Positions 60,999-64,000 of a stretch of DNA of 64,000 bases are shown one piece after another. The notes beneath the pieces were generated by a model, which saw only the letters and a program-made list of their open reading frames with translations, had not been told where the DNA came from and did not search any database. Position 1 is the first letter of the stretch, and each line of letters opens with the position of its first letter. Both the position numbers and the translations under genes were made by a program. The DNA comes from Actinocatenispora comari (GTDB lineage Bacteria; Actinomycetota; Actinomycetes; Mycobacteriales; Micromonosporaceae): assembly GCF_017312725.1 (NCBI RefSeq), contig NZ_BOPO01000050.1:1-64000 (forward strand), given 5' to 3'.

Positions 60999-61622
60999 AT
61001 GCCGACGCAACGTCTCACCGCCGAGCAGATCACCGCCGCCGCCCTGGACCTGATGGACGCGGAGGGCCTCGCCGCGGTGTCCATGCGCGCGCTCGCGCAG
61101 CGACTCGGCGTCGGCACCATGACCCTGTACGGCTACTACCGCTCCCGCGACGAGCTGCTCGACGCGGTCGTCGACGCTGCCACGGCCGACGCGGCGAACC
61201 ACCACGGTTCCGGCCGTCCCGGCGGCGCACCGGTGGACGAGTTGACCCGGCTGTTCACCGCGCTGCACCGAACCCTGTCCGACCACCCGGCCCTGTACCG
61301 GATCCGGATGTCCCGGCCGTTCCTGAGTCCCGGCGTGCTGCGGCTGTGCGACCGGGCCCTGGGGCAGTTGCGCCGTGCCGGGCTGGACGACGCGGCGGCG
61401 GTCCGCGGCTACCGGACGCTCTACCTTTTCACCCTCGGTTGCGTCACCTACGCGGGCCAGGACGCCGCGGACACCCGCAGCGCACTCGGTGCGCTACCGT
61501 CGGGTGATTTCCCTCACCTGAGCGCGGTGGCGCCGACGATGGTGGCGACGGCCGGCGGCCCGGACGAGTTCGCGACCGGGCTGACCACGCTGCTCGCCGC
61601 GATCCTCGGCCGCACCGGCTGA
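60999..61622 (+). CDS. TetR-family regulator
   Basis: This 207-residue TetR protein has the DNA-binding domain AVSMRALAQRLGVGTMTLYGYYRSRDELLDAVV and a C-terminal TetR_C-like domain. There is no Shine-Dalgarno, and start codon and operator almost touch, which implies leaderless, tightly autoregulated expression. It is the likely repressor of the divergent GNAT gene. Confidence 0.9.
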   Translation: MPTQRLTAEQITAAALDLMDAEGLAAVSMRALAQRLGVGTMTLYGYYRSRDELLDAVVDAATADAANHHGSGRPGGAPVDELTRLFTALHRTLSDHPALYRIRMSRPFLSPGVLRLCDRALGQLRRAGLDDAAAVRGYRTLYLFTLGCVTYAGQDAADTRSALGALPSGDFPHLSAVAPTMVATAGGPDEFATGLTTLLAAILGRTG

Positions 61623-61793
61623 TGCGGTCGCGCGCTCCGCGCTGCGCCCGACGCGGCGGCCGTCGACCGGCGATCCCGTTCCGGCCCGTTGCCGCCTCGG
61701 CGGGGCTGGCGTCACGGTTCGCACTCCGCCAAGATGTCCCGGGGGCTGCTCACGGTAGCCTTCAGCCGCGAGCTGATCCCCTCGGCGAGCGAC

Positions 61794-61866
61794 GCGCCCG
61801 TAGCTCAGTGGATAGAGCAGCTGCCTTCTAAGCAGACGGTCGTAGGTTCGAGTCCTACCGGGCGCA
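61794..61866 (+). tRNA. tRNA-Arg (anticodon TCT)
   Basis: The cloverleaf is complete: acceptor GCGCCCG / CGGGCGC, D arm GCTC...GAGC, anticodon loop CTTCTAA in the stem CTGC/GCAG region giving anticodon TCT, and T arm GTAGG-TTCGAGT-CCTAC. The discriminator is A and CCA is not encoded. It decodes AGA. No integrase or duplicated 3' end adjoins it. Confidence 0.95.
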
Positions 61867-61966
61867 CCTCGTTTACCCAGGTCAGCGAGTTGCCGCCGGG
61901 TCGGTTCGGCGCGAGTGGCCGCCTCGGTACCGGCGCCGGTAGCAACCCCGCCCCGACCCGGGCGGG

Positions 61967-62134
61967 TCAGCCATCGTTCGGACCCGTTCGGCCGGCCCGC
62001 GCGGCCCGCAACGCGGCCCTCGCCTCGCGCACGAGCCGGGCGTGCCGTCGTGCCAGCTCCTCGACCCGTCGCGCCCGCTGCGCCGGGGACAGGCCGGTCA
62101 GCCCGAGTCGCTCGTCTCGCGCCCGCTGAGACAT
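61967..62134 (-). CDS. Small basic helical protein (55 residues)
   Basis: This short frame has high third-position GC, a GGGAAGGGG ribosome site and an Arg/Ala/Glu-rich helical sequence (SPAQRARRVEELARRHARL). It has no known domain. It may be a small nucleoid- or RNA-associated protein, but it could also be spurious. Confidence 0.45.
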   Translation of the reverse strand: MSQRARDERLGLTGLSPAQRARRVEELARRHARLVREARAALRAARAGRTGPNDG

Positions 62135-62156
62135 CCGCGCCCCTTCCCGGCGACGG

Positions 62157-62378
62157 CTACTGCCGCGGTCTGGCGTGGAAGCCGAGGATACCGACGTGTT
62201 CCTCGCCGTACCGGTCGTCGCCGGTGTCGAACTGGCCGGACGAGGTGCCCGCGTCGCCCCGGCCGAAGCGGGTTTCGCGCCACAGTGCCAGCGCGACCGG
62301 GGCGAGTTCGGCGTGGCCCGCGTCCTTCGCTTCGATCTCGACGATGTGGCCGGCGGTCTCGATCCGAACCCGGGTCAT
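62157..62378 (-). CDS. Small conserved-looking protein (73 residues)
   Basis: This is a 73-residue protein starting MTRVRIETAGHIVEIEAKDAGH behind an excellent GAGGAGGA ribosome site, with an acidic, Gly-rich C-terminal half ending HVGILGFHARPRQ. Codon bias is normal for the genome. The function is unknown. It lies 22 bp upstream of the 55-residue gene on the same strand. Confidence 0.65.
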   Translation of the reverse strand: MTRVRIETAGHIVEIEAKDAGHAELAPVALALWRETRFGRGDAGTSSGQFDTGDDRYGEEHVGILGFHARPRQ

Positions 62379-62510
62379 CGAATCCTCCTCGCAGCACGCT
62401 CGGCCGGCGACGTCCGCGGCCGGTACCACGATCGCAGCCCGGTACCAGTCGCGCCCTCGCCCACCCGGGCAGCGCGGCCGCCGGGATCGGCTCCGGGATC
62501 GCCGAACCGG

Positions 62511-62556
62511 TTGCGGCTCGGCGACCGAGGCGATAACGTACAACCAAATGGTTGTA
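62511..62556 (+). promoter_or_regulatory. Leaderless promoter with operator over the arsR-type start
   Basis: TTGCGG (62511-62516), a 17-bp spacer and TAACGT (62534-62539) place transcription at the ATG (62548). A perfect palindrome TACAACCA-AA-TGGTTGTA (62539-62556) covers the -10 end and the start codon, an ideal autorepression site. Confidence 0.7.
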
Positions 62557-62895
62557 GATGACTTGTCGGACGGCGAGCTGGACCGGGTCTTCCGAGCGTT
62601 GGCGGACCCGACCAGGCGCGACATCCTGGTCCGCACGATGCGGGCCGGCGAATCGGTGTCGTCGCTCGCCGCGCACTACCGGATGAGCTTCGCCGCGGTG
62701 CAGAAACACGTCGCCGTGCTCGAACGGGCGGGGCTCGTCAACAAACAACGGCACGGGAGGGAGCAGATCGTGCACGGTGACCCCGAGACGCTGCACCGGG
62801 CCACGACGCTGCTCGAGCGGTACGAGCGGCTCTGGACCGACCGCGCCACACGCATCGCCGGCATCCTCGCCGACGAGGAAGGGAGCACGACATGA
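62548..62895 (+). CDS. ArsR-family winged-helix repressor
   Basis: This 115-residue ArsR/SmtB-type regulator has RALADPTRRDILVRTMRAGESVSSLAAHYRMSFAAVQKHVAVLERAGLV. No metal-binding cysteine motif is seen, matching the group that partners SRPBCC/AHSA1 proteins. It overlaps the SRPBCC gene by 4 bp (ATGA). A leaderless start with an operator on the start codon is likely. Confidence 0.9.
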   Translation: MVVDDLSDGELDRVFRALADPTRRDILVRTMRAGESVSSLAAHYRMSFAAVQKHVAVLERAGLVNKQRHGREQIVHGDPETLHRATTLLERYERLWTDRATRIAGILADEEGSTT

Positions 62896-63383
62896 CAGTC
62901 CTGAAGGACACCGCCGATCCAGCCACGTTGACCCTGACGTTCGTGGCGGAGTTCGACGCCGCGCCCGAGGAGGTCTGGCAGGTGTGGGAGGACCCGCGCA
63001 AGCTGGAGCGCTGGTGGGGGCCGCCGACCTACCCGGCGGCGTTCACCCGGCACGAGTTCGTCGAGGGCGGCGAGTGCCGCTACCACATGACCGGGCCGGA
63101 GGGCGACCAACACCACGCCTGGTGGCGGATCGAGTCGATCGACAAGCCGCACACGCTGGAGATCGAGGACGGCTTCTCCGGCGACGACGGCGAACCGCTG
63201 CCCGACGACGAGCCGGTCACCATGCGGGTCACGTTCGAGCCGACCGACGGCGGCACCCGGATGACGACGGTGACGCACTTCGCCAGTACCGAGCAACTGG
63301 AGAAGATGCTCGAGATGGGGATGCAGGAGGGCATGCGGCTGGCGATGGGCCAGATCGACGCCGTACTGGCGTCCGCCGCCTGA
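62892..63383 (+). CDS. SRPBCC/AHSA1-domain protein
   Basis: This 163-residue START-like/AHSA1 protein has TFVAEFDAAPEEVWQVWEDPRKLERWWGPPTYPA and a C-terminal helix EQLEKMLEMGMQEGMRLAMGQID. Such proteins bind hydrophobic ligands, and their genes commonly follow ArsR-type regulators, as here. The ligand is unknown. A long hairpin terminator follows. Confidence 0.9.
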   Translation: MTVLKDTADPATLTLTFVAEFDAAPEEVWQVWEDPRKLERWWGPPTYPAAFTRHEFVEGGECRYHMTGPEGDQHHAWWRIESIDKPHTLEIEDGFSGDDGEPLPDDEPVTMRVTFEPTDGGTRMTTVTHFASTEQLEKMLEMGMQEGMRLAMGQIDAVLASAA

Positions 63384-63415
63384 GCGGGCGCCGCGCGGCG
63401 ACGAGCGTACCGACC

Positions 63416-63458
63416 GAGGGGCCGGTGGGGAGGGTTCGGCCCTTCCCACCGGCCCCTC
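63416..63458 (+). terminator. Long hairpin terminator after the ArsR/SRPBCC operon
   Basis: The 19-bp stem GAGGGGCCGGTGGGGAGGG / CCCTTCCCACCGGCCCCTC (one G-T wobble) with a 5-nt loop lies 33 bp after the stop. Confidence 0.8.
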
Positions 63459-63529
63459 CAGGCGATCTTGGGCGAAAGCCCGCCGCAGTACCGGCCACCG
63501 TCGCTACCTTGTGGCCGGGGGGTGGCGAC

Positions 63530-63715
63530 ATGGCGAACACCGGAGTGAGCACCGGCGTCGGGGTCGTGGGGTCGATCATCATCGCGATCTCGTGCGGCTA
63601 CATGGCCTATCTGAAGGGCCGCGGCAAGTGGCTGTGGGGCATCCTCGGCTTCTTCTTCACGCTGATCATCCTGATCATCGTGATGTTGTTGCCGCGCAAG
63701 ACACCTCGCCCGTGA
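63530..63715 (+). CDS. Small two-helix membrane protein (61 residues)
   Basis: It starts MANTGVSTGVGVVGSIIIAIS and contains a second hydrophobic helix (GILGFFFTLIILIIVMLL) after a GRGKWLWG turn, ending in a basic tail. GGGGGTGG precedes the ATG. It resembles short membrane proteins with a GKGRGxWLWGILG-type turn (superinfection/phospholipase-D-N-like fragments), but no function can be assigned. Confidence 0.7.
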   Translation: MANTGVSTGVGVVGSIIIAISCGYMAYLKGRGKWLWGILGFFFTLIILIIVMLLPRKTPRP

Positions 63716-63720
63716 CGCCG

Positions 63721-63748
63721 CCGGGCGGCGTGCCGGCACGCCGCCCGG
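63721..63748 (+). terminator. Perfect 28-bp palindrome terminator
   Basis: CCGGGCGGCGTGCC is followed directly by its exact reverse complement, 6 bp after the stop of the small membrane protein. Confidence 0.75.
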
Positions 63749-63871
63749 ACCGATCGGCGGCAATCGATGGGTAAGGGTTCCGGCTCGGCCCGGTGATCAT
63801 GGCCGGCGGCGTGGCACGCTAGCAGGTGGTGATCGCAGGGTCGCGGAAACCGTAGAGTGCATCCCCCGGCT

Positions 63872-63897
63872 GGTTGGAATGCCGTATACGAGGGTAT
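63872..63897 (+). promoter_or_regulatory. SigB-type promoter candidate
   Basis: GGTT (63872-63875), 16 bp and GGGTAT (63892-63897) match the streptomycete SigB consensus GNNT-N14-16-GGGTAY. It lies about 52 bp upstream of the start at 63950. Confidence 0.5.
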
Positions 63898-63949
63898 TAG
63901 TAACTCATGATCGAGTGACGTCGTCGCCGCGGCGGGCTGGAGGCGGGAC

Positions 63950-64000
63950 ATGGGTATCCGACGGGATTTCGACACCCACGACGTTGCGTTGCAGGACACC
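63950..64000 (+). CDS. Start of an unidentified gene (3' end outside window)
   Basis: ATG behind GGAGG (63939-63943) opens a frame of 17 codons to the window end (MGIRRDFDTHDVALQDT). It is too short to identify. The upstream SigB-like promoter suggests a stress-regulated gene. Confidence 0.5.
   Translation, partial: MGIRRDFDTHDVALQDT

Noticed and set aside
61794-61866. tRNA-Arg as integration site of a mobile element
   Set aside because: No integrase, excisionase or duplicated tRNA 3' end is visible within the window on either side.

Overview
The window is about 64 kb of very GC-rich DNA with strong G/C bias at third codon positions, frequent GTG starts and many ATGA/GTGA gene overlaps. This is typical of a filamentous actinomycete. 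A PknG-type kinase, ectABCD, an HpnB-type glycosyltransferase, a Vgb-type lyase and an anaerobic-style cobalamin gene set fit Micromonosporaceae or a near relative; the genus cannot be fixed from the sequence alone. I see no insertion sequence, prophage, CRISPR array or rRNA.

Layout. 1-8.5 kb: a co-directional phospho-signalling module (PknG-like kinase, PP2C phosphatase, VWA protein, FHA protein, TPR membrane protein, Cdc48-like AAA ATPase) with overlapping or near-abutting genes. 8.5-17.4 kb: an alpha/alpha-toroid protein, a secreted beta-propeller/phosphoesterase, an ABC exporter with a lipoprotein, a glycosyltransferase and a secreted propeller protein. 17.4-27 kb: small regulator/effector units (TetR with a SnoaL-like protein, LysR opposite an MFS carrier, Vgb lyase opposite TetR) plus an M1 peptidase and dodecin. 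26.7-29.3 kb: ettA with two hotdog thioesterases. 29.5-40.7 kb: a compatible-solute region holding a sugar ABC importer, otsA, an otsB-GH15 fusion and ectABCD. 40.9-57.9 kb: cobalamin/siroheme genes (cysG-like, cobC, cobB, cobQ, cobD) interspersed with SURF1, ATP-dependent DNA ligase and M50, M20 and M48 peptidases. 58-64 kb: an ssb paralogue, a LacI regulator, a GNAT/TetR pair, tRNA-Arg(TCT), an ArsR/SRPBCC pair, small proteins and the start of one more gene.

The most unusual structure lies between otsA and otsB (34,676-34,831). It is four perfect-length 38-bp tandem repeats, each carrying its own Shine-Dalgarno and ATG and encoding the same 13-residue peptide. Each stop codon overlaps the next start (ATGA), and the last one overlaps the otsB start. 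It looks like a ladder of translationally coupled micro-ORFs. Other points worth attention are a CobB homologue whose glutaminase cysteine is replaced, a CobQ fused through a proline-rich linker to a P-loop nucleoside-kinase-like domain, twin palindromic operators for a TetR/SnoaL pair, and a recurring leaderless-promoter pattern (TANNNT 6-8 nt before the start codon) at nine genes, including ectA.
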